From NCBI RefSeq assembly GCF_013072695.1, contig NZ_LXUK01000001.1:186001-250000 (forward strand): a DNA stretch of 64,000 nt. Reading direction: 5' to 3'. The DNA comes from Acinetobacter sp. Ac_5812 (GTDB lineage: Bacteria > Pseudomonadota > Gammaproteobacteria > Pseudomonadales > Moraxellaceae). Positions 8,272 through 17,010 of this stretch are shown here, one piece after another. The notes beneath the pieces were generated by a model, which was not told the DNA's origin, made no database searches, and was given only the letters and a program-made list of their open reading frames with translations. Positions within the stretch are counted from its first letter, which is position 1; each line of letters opens with the position of its first letter. The translations under genes and the position numbers were made by a program.

Positions 8272-9159
8272 ATGAATGCAAAACTCAAAAAACTTTTTCA
8301 GCAAAAAGTCGACGGTAAAACAATCATTGTCACAGGAGCATCAAGTGGTATTGGTTTAACGGTTTCAAAATACCTTGCTCAAGCAGGTGCTCATGTCTTA
8401 TTGCTCGCTCGTACTAAAGAGAAGTTAGATGAGGTCAAAGCTGAGATCGAGGCTGAAGGTGGAAAAGCGACCGTATTTCCATGTGATCTCAATGATATGG
8501 AATCGATTGATGCAGTTTCAAAAGAAATCTTAGCAGCAGTAGATCACATTGATATTCTTGTGAACAACGCAGGGCGTTCAATCCGTCGTGCGGTACATGA
8601 GTCGGTTGATCGTTTCCATGACTTCGAACGTACCATGCAGTTAAATTACTTTGGTGCAGTACGTTTAGTCTTGAATATTTTACCGCACATGATGCAACGT
8701 AAAGACGGCCAGATCATCAACATCAGCTCGATTGGTGTACTTGCCAATGCAACCCGCTTTTCTGCTTATGTGGCGTCTAAAGCCGCGCTGGATGCATTTA
8801 GTCGTTGTTTATCTGCGGAAGTTCATTCACACAAAATTGCGATTACTTCTATTTATATGCCTTTGGTCCGCACACCAATGATTGCACCAACCAAAATTTA
8901 TAAATATGTACCAACGCTTTCACCTGAAGAAGCAGCCGATTTGATTGCTTATGCAATCGTGAAGCGTCCGAAAAAGATCGCGACGAACTTAGGTCGACTT
9001 GCTTCGATTACCTATGCGATTGCACCTGACGTCAACAACATTTTGATGTCGATTGGTTTCAACTTATTCCCAAGCTCTACAGCATCTGTCGGTGAGCAAG
9101 AGAAATTGAACATTATGCAACGTGCCTATGCGCGTTTGTTCCCAGGTGAACACTGGTAA
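8272..9159 (+). CDS. acr1: long-chain fatty acyl-CoA reductase (Acr1 type)
   Basis: This 295-residue short-chain dehydrogenase reduces long-chain acyl-CoA to fatty aldehyde, the first step toward wax esters in Acinetobacter. The N-terminal Rossmann motif is GASSGIGL (about 24-31) and the catalytic set includes NISSIG and YVASK. The C-terminal half, including RTPMIAPTKIYKYVPTLS and the end ARLFPGEHW, is what I remember of the Acinetobacter Acr1 protein. No transmembrane segment is needed; it probably associates with the membrane peripherally. It is a single gene between two terminators, with inverted repeats in its leader. The ribosome site (AGG, nine bases before ATG) is weak. Confidence 0.9.
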   Translation: MNAKLKKLFQQKVDGKTIIVTGASSGIGLTVSKYLAQAGAHVLLLARTKEKLDEVKAEIEAEGGKATVFPCDLNDMESIDAVSKEILAAVDHIDILVNNAGRSIRRAVHESVDRFHDFERTMQLNYFGAVRLVLNILPHMMQRKDGQIINISSIGVLANATRFSAYVASKAALDAFSRCLSAEVHSHKIAITSIYMPLVRTPMIAPTKIYKYVPTLSPEEAADLIAYAIVKRPKKIATNLGRLASITYAIAPDVNNILMSIGFNLFPSSTASVGEQEKLNIMQRAYARLFPGEHW

Positions 9160-9175
9160 TCGCCTACGATGATTC

Positions 9176-9211
9176 AAAAAGCAGCCACTCAACAGATTGG
9201 CTGCTTTTTTA
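9176..9211. terminator. bidirectional terminator between acr1 and the downstream SDR
   Basis: Arms AAAAAGCAGCC (9176-9186) and GGCTGCTTTTT (9199-9209) are A-rich before and T-rich after, serving both converging genes. Confidence 0.9.
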
Positions 9212-9223
9212 TGCATAAGTATT

Positions 9224-10327
9224 TTAAGAGCCTGTGTTTTGATTCATCCAATCGGTTGTTTTACGAATCGCTGCTTCTAAGTTTCCCATTGAAATCTGCC
9301 AACGCTGTTGAAACTGCGTCAATCGTTCTCGATCCAACTGTTCTGTTCTTAGAAAGCTCAGCATTTCCGTAAACATTTCTAATTTTTTCGCCAACCACTG
9401 CCACTTTAAAATAAATCTCAGCAGCCCGATTGGCATATGCCTAGTTGGTGCACTCACCTGTAATTGATCTGCTATCATTTGAGCGAGTTGATGCAAAGCC
9501 AGATTGTTTTCACTCACAGCCAACATCGCTTGATTCGACAAAGCCCTATCAACCGAAGCACTGACCATTATCCGACATAAGTCATCGACACGGATTAAAG
9601 GTAGATAATGTTGAGCCGTTGCAGGGATGGCACCCATTTTTCCCCGTTTGAGCACATCAATCATTTGCGCGATCGGCTGATTCATGGGAATTTCACCAGA
9701 CACATCATCACCAACAACTGTTGCAGGATGAATTATGGTCCAATCTACGGATAGCTGTTGAGCCTGTTGTATCCATGCAAAATGCGCTTCTATTTTAGAT
9801 GCTTTATAAGCGCCCAAATGCTGGTACACAGATGGCCATTGGGTACGCTCAGGTTGTTCAAGACAAAGCCCTGCCTGCTGTAAATGACCCGTGATCGTCA
9901 GCATATAACCCGAAACATGTACTGCTCGCTTCAAAGCACAATATTGCTGAACACAGGTTAATAAATTCAACGCACCTTCAACATTTACGGCACGCGCTTG
10001 TTGCATACTCAGGTTCCACGCAAACAACGCACTACTATTATATAAAGTGTTCACTGCGCTTAATTTTTGCCAATCTTGCTCGCTGATGGCAAGCTTAGCC
10101 TGCGTCACATCACCTTGGATAAAGCTCAATTGATTCATGGAAACATCTTTTTGACTGAGCCAATTTGTGAGCACAGGTTGTTGTTTAGCTTGATTCCGAA
10201 CTAAGGCAAAAACCGTGTATCCTTGCTTCAGTAGCTCTAAAATTAAATAGCGACCAATAAATCCTGTTGCACCTGCAACCAAGGCAACTTGTTGATTTTG
10301 TTTGATTTTTAAGTTGTAATGCTCCAT
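9224..10327 (-). CDS. extended SDR / NAD(P)-dependent epimerase-dehydratase family protein
   Basis: This 367-residue protein has an N-terminal nucleotide-binding motif GATGFIGRYL (about residues 18-27) and a second acidic motif VTQAKL. An active-site-like tyrosine lies in LGAYKASK (YxxxK). The C-terminal helical part is long, as in thioester-reductase-like and hopanoid-associated sugar epimerases. The true substrate cannot be read from sequence. ATG 10327 is preferred over 10390 because the latter's extra residues lack the fold. The gene faces a MerR-type regulator, and a promoter with a long spacer and central dyad lies between them, so it is probably that regulator's target. Confidence 0.75.
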   Translation of the reverse strand: MEHYNLKIKQNQQVALVAGATGFIGRYLILELLKQGYTVFALVRNQAKQQPVLTNWLSQKDVSMNQLSFIQGDVTQAKLAISEQDWQKLSAVNTLYNSSALFAWNLSMQQARAVNVEGALNLLTCVQQYCALKRAVHVSGYMLTITGHLQQAGLCLEQPERTQWPSVYQHLGAYKASKIEAHFAWIQQAQQLSVDWTIIHPATVVGDDVSGEIPMNQPIAQMIDVLKRGKMGAIPATAQHYLPLIRVDDLCRIMVSASVDRALSNQAMLAVSENNLALHQLAQMIADQLQVSAPTRHMPIGLLRFILKWQWLAKKLEMFTEMLSFLRTEQLDRERLTQFQQRWQISMGNLEAAIRKTTDWMNQNTGS

Positions 10328-10358
10328 CTCATCTGCTCTTTTGATTGAATGTAGGCAT

Positions 10359-10390
10359 AGGCTAAAGGATGGAGTACACTCAATGGTCAA
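10359..10390 (-). promoter_or_regulatory. candidate MerR-type promoter for the SDR gene
   Basis: On the minus strand TTGACC (10390-10385) and TAGCCT (10364-10359) are separated by 20 bases, longer than the 17 of ordinary sigma-70 promoters. The spacer contains the dyad GAGT-GT-ACTC (10372-10381). A 19-20 bp spacer with a central dyad is the known architecture of promoters twisted open by MerR-family activators, and a MerR gene starts 43 bases away in the opposite direction. Confidence 0.5.
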
Positions 10391-10432
10391 GGCATTTTTT
10401 AGACATATTCAAGAATAATAAGGATGATCGCC

Positions 10433-10819
10433 ATGTTAATTGGACAATTGGCAAAACAGACGGATTTAAGTCGGGATACCATTCGCTTTTATGAAAAAAT
10501 GCAGCTGATCCAATCCATTACCTGTAATAACGGCTATAAAGATTATTCAGAACAAACCCTACAACAACTGCAATTGATTCGTACCGCAAAAAACCTTGGA
10601 TTCTCGCTCAATGAAATTAAGCAGATTTTAGCGATGACAGCCCAAGATGAAATCCCTGCCCCACAAGTACAAAGCATTTTCCAAGACAAGTTAGACTTGA
10701 TAGATGAGAAGATTGCACAGCTTCATCAAATCAGAACGATGTTAAGTCGATTTACTCAGGGTGAAGCTTGCCCCCTAAGGAAAGATTGTCCGATTCCAGA
10801 CCTCAACCAATTGCTTTAA
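10433..10819 (+). CDS. MerR-family transcriptional regulator
   Basis: 128 residues. The N-terminal winged helix carries the family signature IGQLAKQTDLSRDTIRFYE (residues 3-21), and a dimerisation coiled coil runs over about 75-110. The C-terminus contains EACPLRKDCPIPD, two cysteines five residues apart that could bind a metal or act as a redox/thiol sensor, as in several MerR subgroups. AAGGA eight bases before ATG 10433 supports this start over 10424. The inducer is unknown; the divergent SDR gene is the likely target. Confidence 0.88.
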   Translation: MLIGQLAKQTDLSRDTIRFYEKMQLIQSITCNNGYKDYSEQTLQQLQLIRTAKNLGFSLNEIKQILAMTAQDEIPAPQVQSIFQDKLDLIDEKIAQLHQIRTMLSRFTQGEACPLRKDCPIPDLNQLL

Positions 10820-11316
10820 AAGCTTTCTGCAATGGCCACAACTTCCCATGTGTATAAACTAAAACTTATCCACAGCTTTGCTGTATTAATCATCAGTAGC
10901 GTCTGTCGATTTTGCTTCTAACATATTTCTGGATCACATATTTCCAATGCGATTGCCACGCTCACCTTCCAATACAAGCACTCCATGTCTTGAATTGAAA
11001 TGAAATGAAAAGATGAAAATCCTAAAAAATGCCTTTATTACAATCTATTTACATAACATCAGCTTGTTCCTGCTCCTAGATTGTCCCTTGATACAGCTCA
11101 ATTAATTGCTTTTAAAAACATTAAATTCCCAATATTGACCATTCTGACATTCTTTATCTGTCAATGATTTAGCTAAAAACCAGTATTATTCTCTCTATCT
11201 AAAAATACATTCATAAAAAGCATACAAAATAGTGTCATTTTCATACTTCTTTAGCGGTATATAACATTCTGTAAAGATTCAGTTACAGAATCTTGCTTGG
11301 TTGAAAAGGAACATAT
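10820..11316. other. 497-base intergenic region without a gene
   Basis: I see no credible open frame here on either strand. The region is AT-rich. It contains one TTATCCACA (10866-10874), a DnaA-box match that is isolated. The right end holds the promoter region and leader of the MFS gene, including the inverted repeat listed separately. Confidence 0.6.
11266..11291 (+). promoter_or_regulatory. perfect inverted repeat just upstream of the MFS transporter gene
   Basis: ATTCTGTAA (11266-11274) and TTACAGAAT (11283-11291) are perfect complements around an eight-base spacer, 25 bases before the ATG. TATAAC (11259-11264) just before it could be a -10 element, so the repeat would be at the transcript start: an operator or a 5' hairpin. 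Confidence 0.45.
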
Positions 11317-12609
11317 ATGAGTCAGACATATAGCAAGGAAGAAAAAAGAAGTCGTATCAAAGGTATCGTCGGTGCGGCATCAGGGAATTTAGTTGAGTGG
11401 TTCGATTTCTATATTTATGCCGTTTTTGCTGCCTATTTTACCCATGCATTGACCGCTCCAGATATGGATCCAACCACCAAAGCCATTTATGTTTGGGGCG
11501 TGTTTGGCGCCAGCTTTTTCATGCGCCCAATCGGCAGTTGGCTATTCGGACGTATTGCTGACCGTCAAGGCCGCAAGCAATCAATGGTCATTTCAATTTG
11601 CTTAATGGCACTCAGTTCATTCCTGTTCGCAGCCTTACCGACTTATGATCAAGTTGGGATGTGGGCACCCTTTTTACTGCTCATGGTACGTTTACTGCAA
11701 GGCCTCTCTGTCGGTGGTGAGTATGGTGCTGTTGCAACCTATATGAGTGAACTCGGCTTAAAAGGGCAACGAGGCTTCTTTGCATCATTCCAGTATGTCA
11801 CCCTTTCCGGTGGTCAGTTACTTGCCAGTTTGCTTGGGGTGATCTTGCTCGGCTTTATGACCGAACAACAGCTGAATGATGGTGGCTGGCGAATTCCTTT
11901 CGTCATCGGTGGTGTTGCTGCATTATTGTCTTTGTTCGCCCGTAGGCGTTTAGAAGAAACCTTGTCACATGAAGATGCTGAACGTGAAGAATCGGGTAGC
12001 TTAATCGCCTTGCTTAAACAGCATTGGAAAACTTTCCTATTGGTTGTCGGCTATACATCAGCTGGTTCACTTACCTTCTATGTGGTCACAGTTTATTCAA
12101 AAACCTACCTCACCAATATCGGTATGGACGGCAAAACGGTTGGCTTTATCATGACCACGGCGCTGTTTGTCTTTATGCTGGCACAACCGCTGTTTGGTAT
12201 GCTTTCCGATCGCATTGGACGTCGTGCATCCATGCTGGCGTTCAGTTTACTCAGCGCAATCTTTATTTATCCAGTCATGGTCACAGGTATGCGCAGCTTT
12301 GCTGACTCGCCTGTGATTATCACCCTGTTACTGATTTTCTTGATGATGTTGCTGAGCTTCTATACCTCAATCAGTGGTCTGGTCAAAGCTGAAATGTTCC
12401 CACCACATGTCCGTGCTTTGGGTGTCGGCTTTTCTTATGCTGTCGGTAATGCCTTATTTGGCGGTTCTGCACCATCGGTGGCGTTATTATTTAAAGATGC
12501 AGGCATTGAAAATACCTTCTTCGTATACGTGATTGTCATGCTGATTATCTGTTTCTTATGTAGTTTGGCCTTACCGAAAAAACCTGTATATCTTGAACAT
12601 GACCACTAA
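11317..12609 (+). CDS. MFS transporter, metabolite:H+ symporter (MHS; KgtP/PcaT-like dicarboxylate uptake)
   Basis: 430 residues with 12 predicted membrane helices. The MHS subgroup motifs are clear: NLVEWFDFYIYAVFAAYF in helix 1, FFMRPIGSWLFGRIADRQGRK between helices 2 and 3, and RLLQGLSVGGEYG in helix 4. This group imports alpha-ketoglutarate, protocatechuate-pathway acids, citrate or shikimate by proton symport at the inner membrane. The exact substrate is not decidable. AAGGA lies nine bases before the ATG. It is a single gene with its own leader repeat and terminator. Confidence 0.88.
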   Translation: MSQTYSKEEKRSRIKGIVGAASGNLVEWFDFYIYAVFAAYFTHALTAPDMDPTTKAIYVWGVFGASFFMRPIGSWLFGRIADRQGRKQSMVISICLMALSSFLFAALPTYDQVGMWAPFLLLMVRLLQGLSVGGEYGAVATYMSELGLKGQRGFFASFQYVTLSGGQLLASLLGVILLGFMTEQQLNDGGWRIPFVIGGVAALLSLFARRRLEETLSHEDAEREESGSLIALLKQHWKTFLLVVGYTSAGSLTFYVVTVYSKTYLTNIGMDGKTVGFIMTTALFVFMLAQPLFGMLSDRIGRRASMLAFSLLSAIFIYPVMVTGMRSFADSPVIITLLLIFLMMLLSFYTSISGLVKAEMFPPHVRALGVGFSYAVGNALFGGSAPSVALLFKDAGIENTFFVYVIVMLIICFLCSLALPKKPVYLEHDH

Positions 12610-12628
12610 ATAAATTGTGTCCTCAATT

Positions 12629-12663
12629 TAAACCACTTTTGTAAAAGCAAAGGTGGTTTTTTA
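12629..12663. terminator. bidirectional terminator between the MFS and HD genes
   Basis: AAACCACTTT (12630-12639) pairs with AAAGGTGGTTT (12649-12659, one bulge), followed by a T-run and preceded by A/T-rich sequence. Confidence 0.8.
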
Positions 12664-12672
12664 TTTTGAGCT

Positions 12673-13437
12673 TTATTCTAGATAGGGATTTAAATTCACT
12701 AACTGTTTGAAACCGCTGTTCACTAACATTGCGGTACGAGATTTTGGTCGTTCATGTGCTTCCTGTTGGGTAAATTCAATCATGCTCTGATTAAAATCAA
12801 GTCGTGGGTATCTTTGCTGTAATTGCTGTCTAAACTGTTCTGAAAACTCAAAACCACGACTACCAATCACATCACAACTGGCCGCTTGTTGCAGCAAATG
12901 CGCTTCTATTCCCTCATTGAGCCCAACATAAGGATTCATATGCATACTGATCACCTCAAAAAGTTGATCCGCTCGGGGTGGTTGCCAACCCTGTTCAAGC
13001 GACCAATCTTTTGCTGCATACGCCCCTTGCCCAGCAAAACAACGACAATGTTGATGATGCTGATAATGTGGTTCTGTCATGCCTAAATCATGCAATAAGC
13101 ATGCAACTGCTAATAATTCATCATCACGTTGCATGTTTTGCATCTTGGCAAAAGCAATGGCATAACACCATGTACGAAGACAATGATTTTGCAGAGATGC
13201 TGAGCTACAGGACTGCATCTCTTCTAAAGCCCGTTGCACATCTACACTATCAGGCAAGACAAGATCATCCAGACGCAATTCATACTGAACAGTCGGGCTG
13301 CTCCGATTCACCAAACTGTACATTTTTATACTCTGTTTTAGCACAGGCAACAGGCTATGACTCAAAAGTGCTATACGATCTTTTAAGGATAAATCCCCCA
13401 AAGTCTGTGCCATCCAAGCGTGTCGACCTATCTGCAT
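12673..13437 (-). CDS. HD-domain hydrolase (cyanamide hydratase-like)
   Basis: 254 residues. The metal-binding HD motif is in AVACLLHDLGMTEPHY (about residue 117), with an upstream histidine in NHCLRTWCYA and a downstream one in ISMHMNP, completing an H..HD..D-type site. This layout resembles the cyanamide hydratase-like HD hydrolases rather than nucleotide-signalling HD-GYP proteins. Substrate unknown. The first ATG is preceded by AAGG at about ten bases. A 24-bp perfect palindrome sits immediately upstream, so the gene is probably under a dedicated regulator. Confidence 0.78.
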   Translation of the reverse strand: MQIGRHAWMAQTLGDLSLKDRIALLSHSLLPVLKQSIKMYSLVNRSSPTVQYELRLDDLVLPDSVDVQRALEEMQSCSSASLQNHCLRTWCYAIAFAKMQNMQRDDELLAVACLLHDLGMTEPHYQHHQHCRCFAGQGAYAAKDWSLEQGWQPPRADQLFEVISMHMNPYVGLNEGIEAHLLQQAASCDVIGSRGFEFSEQFRQQLQQRYPRLDFNQSMIEFTQQEAHERPKSRTAMLVNSGFKQLVNLNPYLE

Positions 13438-13452
13438 TTTTATCCAACCTTA

Positions 13453-13476
13453 AAATTAGAGTAATTACTCTAATTT
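13453..13476. promoter_or_regulatory. 24-bp perfect palindrome upstream of the HD gene
   Basis: The twelve-base half site AAATTAGAGTAA is followed directly by its exact complement, with no spacer. It lies 16-39 bases before the HD start codon. A gapless palindrome of this length in front of a gene is typical of a dimeric repressor operator (MarR/TetR/GntR types). No regulator gene is adjacent on that side. Confidence 0.55.
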
Positions 13477-13818
13477 ATGTTCTACTGCAAAAAAAGACAG
13501 AAGTCAAAATCAAGTCATTTCATTTTGATTGTTCTCAGCGCAGTATTTTTAGAGAATTGGCGATTAAATCTACCGCTTTAATCTCCAGCTTTCATCTAAA
13601 AATTGGCTACTTTTCATTAAAATCATCATTTTACTCTGACCAATTTTCCAGAAAAATTAAACAAAATGTTCATTTCTCGGCCTGTTTGTTTGTTTTTTAT
13701 CCTTAATCCTAAGAACCAATTAAGTTTTTATGCATAATGGTCGGCGCTTTAATTTTTATTTTTGGTGTATTTTTAACACTTTTTTATGTCAAGAGGTTAC
13801 AACTTTAGGGAGTAAATA
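13477..13818. other. intergenic region between the HD gene and the CitMHS transporter
   Basis: No credible gene on either strand. It is strongly AT-rich and includes the leader of the transporter, whose ribosome site is AGGGAG eight bases before ATG 13819. Confidence 0.55.
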
Positions 13819-15126
13819 ATGCTGACGCTGATCGGTATTCTAATTATTGTGACAATTGTTGCGCTACTGATGTCTGGTAAAACCAGTCCAATTGTTGCGA
13901 TGTCGATTGTTCCTCTTATTGGCGCGCTCATTGCTGGTTTTTCGATTAGCGAGATTTCTGGTTTCTTTGAAGCCGGTCTAGCCAAAGTGACCAAAGTGGC
14001 GACCATGTTTTTATTCGCCATTTTGTTTTTTAGCATTTTAAAAGAATTACATGTCTTTGACCCCATGATTAAACGCATGGTGCAAATGACCCGTGGCAAT
14101 GTCGTGATCGTTGCTGTGATGACCACTGTGATTGCTGCGATTGTACATTTAGATGGATCAGGCGCTGCCACTTTTTTAATTATTATTCCTGCTTTATTAC
14201 CACTTTACCGTAAGCTGGGCATGAGTCCCTATCTGATGCTATTACTGATGGCAGGCAGTATGGGTGTAATGAATATGGTGCCATGGGGCGGACCTTTGGG
14301 CCGAGCTTCGGCCGCGACAGGTTTAGATGCTGCCACACTCTGGCATAGTCTGATTCCCGTTCAAGTGGTGGGGGTTGCAGGGATGATGGTGTTTGCCGTA
14401 TTCATGGGTTTACGTGAGAAAAAACGTATTCTTGCAGCCCAAGCCCTTGGCACTACCCCATTTGAACAAGACTGCATGGCTAAAGATCTGGCCGAAGATC
14501 TGCAAGAAGACGCCAAACCAAAGAATCTATGGTTTAACCTTGGTCTGATCGTTGCTGCCATCGTGTGTCTGGCATTTGGACTATTCTCTGCACCTTATGT
14601 GTTTATGCTTGCCCTTGCCTTGGTCTTGATCGTCAACTTCCCGCAACCGAAAACACAGATTGAAGTGATTGGCCGTCATGCACCACAAGCACTGAGCATG
14701 GTTGCCATTATTTTTGCGGCAGGTGCCTTCCTTGGGATTCTGTCTGAATCAGGTATGCTGCAATCGATTGCCTTAGACCTCATTAAAATCCTACCAAGTA
14801 CATGGATTGCAAGTCTGCACATTCTGGTGGGAATTTTGGGTGTACCGATGGACATCTTTACCAGTACTGATGCCTATTACTTTGCCTTGTTACCGATTGT
14901 GCAGGAAGTCACTGCTACCGCTGGGGTGAATGCCGATTCAGTGGTGTACGCCATGGCGATTGGCAACAATGCAGGAACCTTTGTCAGCCCATTCTCACCC
15001 GCAACTTGGCTTGCAGTCGGACTGACAGGCACCGATATGGGACGCCATTTGCGCTATTCATTTGGCTGGATCTGGTTATTCAGTTTCTTTACCTTAGGCG
15101 CTGGCTTCTTACTGGGTCTTTATTAA
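13819..15126 (+). CDS. CitMHS-family citrate/divalent cation:H+ symporter
   Basis: 435 residues, almost all membrane-embedded with 11-12 helices. The family pattern of CitM/CitH (metal-citrate uptake) is visible: LTLIGILIIVTIVALL at the N-terminus, AIVHLDGSGAATFLIIIPALLP in the first half, MNMVPWGGPLGRASAATG in a conserved re-entrant loop, and GNNAGTFVSPFSPATWLAVGL near the end. The substrate is likely citrate or a related tricarboxylate in complex with Mg or another divalent metal. The adjacent LysR gene converges on it, so no direct regulatory link is implied. Confidence 0.88.
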   Translation: MLTLIGILIIVTIVALLMSGKTSPIVAMSIVPLIGALIAGFSISEISGFFEAGLAKVTKVATMFLFAILFFSILKELHVFDPMIKRMVQMTRGNVVIVAVMTTVIAAIVHLDGSGAATFLIIIPALLPLYRKLGMSPYLMLLLMAGSMGVMNMVPWGGPLGRASAATGLDAATLWHSLIPVQVVGVAGMMVFAVFMGLREKKRILAAQALGTTPFEQDCMAKDLAEDLQEDAKPKNLWFNLGLIVAAIVCLAFGLFSAPYVFMLALALVLIVNFPQPKTQIEVIGRHAPQALSMVAIIFAAGAFLGILSESGMLQSIALDLIKILPSTWIASLHILVGILGVPMDIFTSTDAYYFALLPIVQEVTATAGVNADSVVYAMAIGNNAGTFVSPFSPATWLAVGLTGTDMGRHLRYSFGWIWLFSFFTLGAGFLLGLY

Positions 15127-15139
15127 TCCTTGCCAAAAT

Positions 15140-15167
15140 AAAAAAGCATACTCAGGTATGCTTTTTT
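15140..15167. terminator. bidirectional terminator after the CitMHS gene
   Basis: GCATAC (15146-15151) and GTATGC (15156-15161) with a TCAG loop, flanked by an A-run and a T-run. Confidence 0.9.
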
Positions 15168-15213
15168 ATTGCCCGCATGCTTCACCCACCTAAATCGAGC
15201 ATTCGCTTTCCGA

Positions 15214-16098
15214 TTACAGTTTGGTTTTTAACAACCCATCTAACCAGTCAATAAAGTCCTGAAAATATTTAGGGCGGTATTGGCGGTCAGTCAGTAACAA
15301 ATTGACAGGTAATTGTAAGCTTGGAATATCAATAAATAATCGCTGTAACTGTCCTTGTTGTACATAAGGCGCTGCATCAAATTCAGGGATTTGAATCATG
15401 CCAATACCTGCTAAACCTGCCTGAATATAAGCCTCAGTATTCTCAACCAATAAACGATACGGCATTTTGACTCGATGTGATTGGAATAAAAGTTCACTCC
15501 ACTCTCGATAATGTTTAGCGACATGGTAATCCACCGCGAAGTGCTGTTGTAATTCCTCAAAGCGTTGAGGTTCGCCAAACTCTGCCAAATATTGTGGTGC
15601 TGCCACAGTCCATATTTCGGTCTGGCTAATAGGACGAATCAGCAGATATTCATCCTGAACTTGCCCGACCCGTACCACACAATCCAGCTGTTGCTCGATC
15701 AAATTAGAAAAATCATCACTGCCATTCACCAACATTTTTACTTTGGGGTAACGTTGATAAAATTCAGATAAATGAGGAATCAGAACTTGTGTGGCTAAGC
15801 GTTTCGGCATACCAATACTGATCTTGCCTTCTTGACTACGTACATGGGTTTTAAAACGATTCAGCTCTTTTAACTGTGCCACCAAACGCATGGCTTCATG
15901 GTAAAACAAACTCCCTTCATGGGTTAAAGCCACTTTACGCGTGGTGCGATAAAACAGTAACACTTCATATTCTTTTTCCAGTGTTTGAATCGCATAAGTC
16001 ACATTGGAACGTGGTAGCCCCAATTGCAGCGCGGCTTGTGCAAAAGACTGCTTTTCTGCCACTAAGCAAAAGATTTTTAAACGATCAATCTTATCCAT
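15214..16098 (-). CDS. LysR-family transcriptional regulator
   Basis: 294 residues. The N-terminal winged helix (DKIDRLKIFCLVAEKQSFAQAA through VALTHEG) and the C-terminal effector-binding Rossmann-like lobes (from about residue 90) are standard. It is transcribed divergently from an SDR gene 107 bases away, the classic LysR arrangement, so that SDR is the likely target. Within the gap, AAATAAATTCAATTAGCATATTTTTTATG contains no convincing T-N11-A site by eye. The inducer is unknown. Confidence 0.9.
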   Translation of the reverse strand: MDKIDRLKIFCLVAEKQSFAQAALQLGLPRSNVTYAIQTLEKEYEVLLFYRTTRKVALTHEGSLFYHEAMRLVAQLKELNRFKTHVRSQEGKISIGMPKRLATQVLIPHLSEFYQRYPKVKMLVNGSDDFSNLIEQQLDCVVRVGQVQDEYLLIRPISQTEIWTVAAPQYLAEFGEPQRFEELQQHFAVDYHVAKHYREWSELLFQSHRVKMPYRLLVENTEAYIQAGLAGIGMIQIPEFDAAPYVQQGQLQRLFIDIPSLQLPVNLLLTDRQYRPKYFQDFIDWLDGLLKTKL

Positions 16099-16205
16099 TT
16101 TTATTGTTCAACTTTTTTGCACAATCAATTCAATACTAACAACTATTTCAAACAAATAAATTCAATTAGCATATTTTTTATGCAAAACAACATCAGGACA
16201 AACAC

Positions 16206-16961
16206 ATGTCACAGCATCATCTAAATGGAAAAACCGTACTGATCACAGGCGGCGCAAAAAACTTAGGCGGCTTGATTTCACGTAAGTTCGCGGAACAAGG
16301 TGCAAATTTACTGATTCATTACAACAGTGCTGCAACCCAAGCCGATGCCGAACAAACCTTAAAAGACGTACAAGCACTCGGAGCAGAAGCCGTGTTGGTA
16401 CAAGCTGATTTATCCGATATCCAAAATATTGAGCAGCTGTTTATCACCGCTAAAGAAAACTTTGGTGGCGTCGATATTGCGATTAATACCGTGGGTCGTG
16501 TCCTGAAGAAACCGTATTTAGACACCACTGAACAAGAGTTTGATGGCATGAATGACATCAACAATAAAATTGCCTATTTTTTTATTCAATCGGCAGGTCG
16601 TCATCTCAATGACAATGGAAAAATCTGTACTATTGTGACCAGTTTACTTGCGGCGTATACAGGGCTGTATTCAACCTATGAAGGCTTAAAAGCACCCGTC
16701 GAGCATTATACCCGTGCCGCATCCAAAGAGTTTGGTCAACGTGGTATCTCCGTCACCGCTGTTGCACCGGGTCCAATGGATACGCCATTTTTCTACGGTC
16801 AGGAGGCGCCTGAAGCCGTGGCCTATCATAAATCAGCATCTGCTTTAGGTGGCTTAACCAAGATCGAAGATATTGAGCCTTTGGTTCGCTTCTTGGTTAC
16901 CGATGGCTGGTGGATTACTGGACAAACGATTTTTGCCAATGGCGGTTATACCACCCGTTAA
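16206..16961 (+). CDS. SDR-family NAD(P)-dependent oxidoreductase
   Basis: 251 residues of the classical short-chain dehydrogenase fold. The cofactor motif is TGGAKNLGG (about 14-22), a variant of TGxxxGxG with Asn-Leu in the place of the more common Gly-Ile. The catalytic region reads TSLLAAYTGLYSTYEGLKAP, where tyrosine and lysine are kept as Y-xxx-K (YEGLK) and serine is preserved. The product closely resembles FabG-like alcohol or sugar dehydrogenases. It faces a LysR regulator, which probably controls it. Substrate unknown. Confidence 0.85.
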   Translation: MSQHHLNGKTVLITGGAKNLGGLISRKFAEQGANLLIHYNSAATQADAEQTLKDVQALGAEAVLVQADLSDIQNIEQLFITAKENFGGVDIAINTVGRVLKKPYLDTTEQEFDGMNDINNKIAYFFIQSAGRHLNDNGKICTIVTSLLAAYTGLYSTYEGLKAPVEHYTRAASKEFGQRGISVTAVAPGPMDTPFFYGQEAPEAVAYHKSASALGGLTKIEDIEPLVRFLVTDGWWITGQTIFANGGYTTR

Positions 16962-16976
16962 GTCGAATATTGACAA

Positions 16977-17009
16977 AGGTTTGGGCATTCAAGCGCAATG
17001 CCCAAACCT
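16977..17009. terminator. long perfect hairpin between converging SDR and azlD genes
   Basis: Perfect 13-bp arms AGGTTTGGGCATT (16977-16989) and AATGCCCAAACCT (16997-17009) with a seven-base loop. There is no T-run, so it may work as a factor-dependent stop or RNA-end stabiliser instead of an intrinsic terminator. Confidence 0.6.
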
Positions 17010-17010
17010 A

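Noticed and set aside
10866..10874. TTATCCACA, a perfect DnaA-box match
   Set aside because: It is a single copy with no other boxes, AT-rich unwinding repeats or replication genes nearby, so it is not evidence for an origin.
12978..13706. 242-codon open frame on the plus strand opposite the HD gene
   Set aside because: It is antisense to a gene with a clear HD motif for most of its length, and its protein text is low in structure and has no ribosome site.
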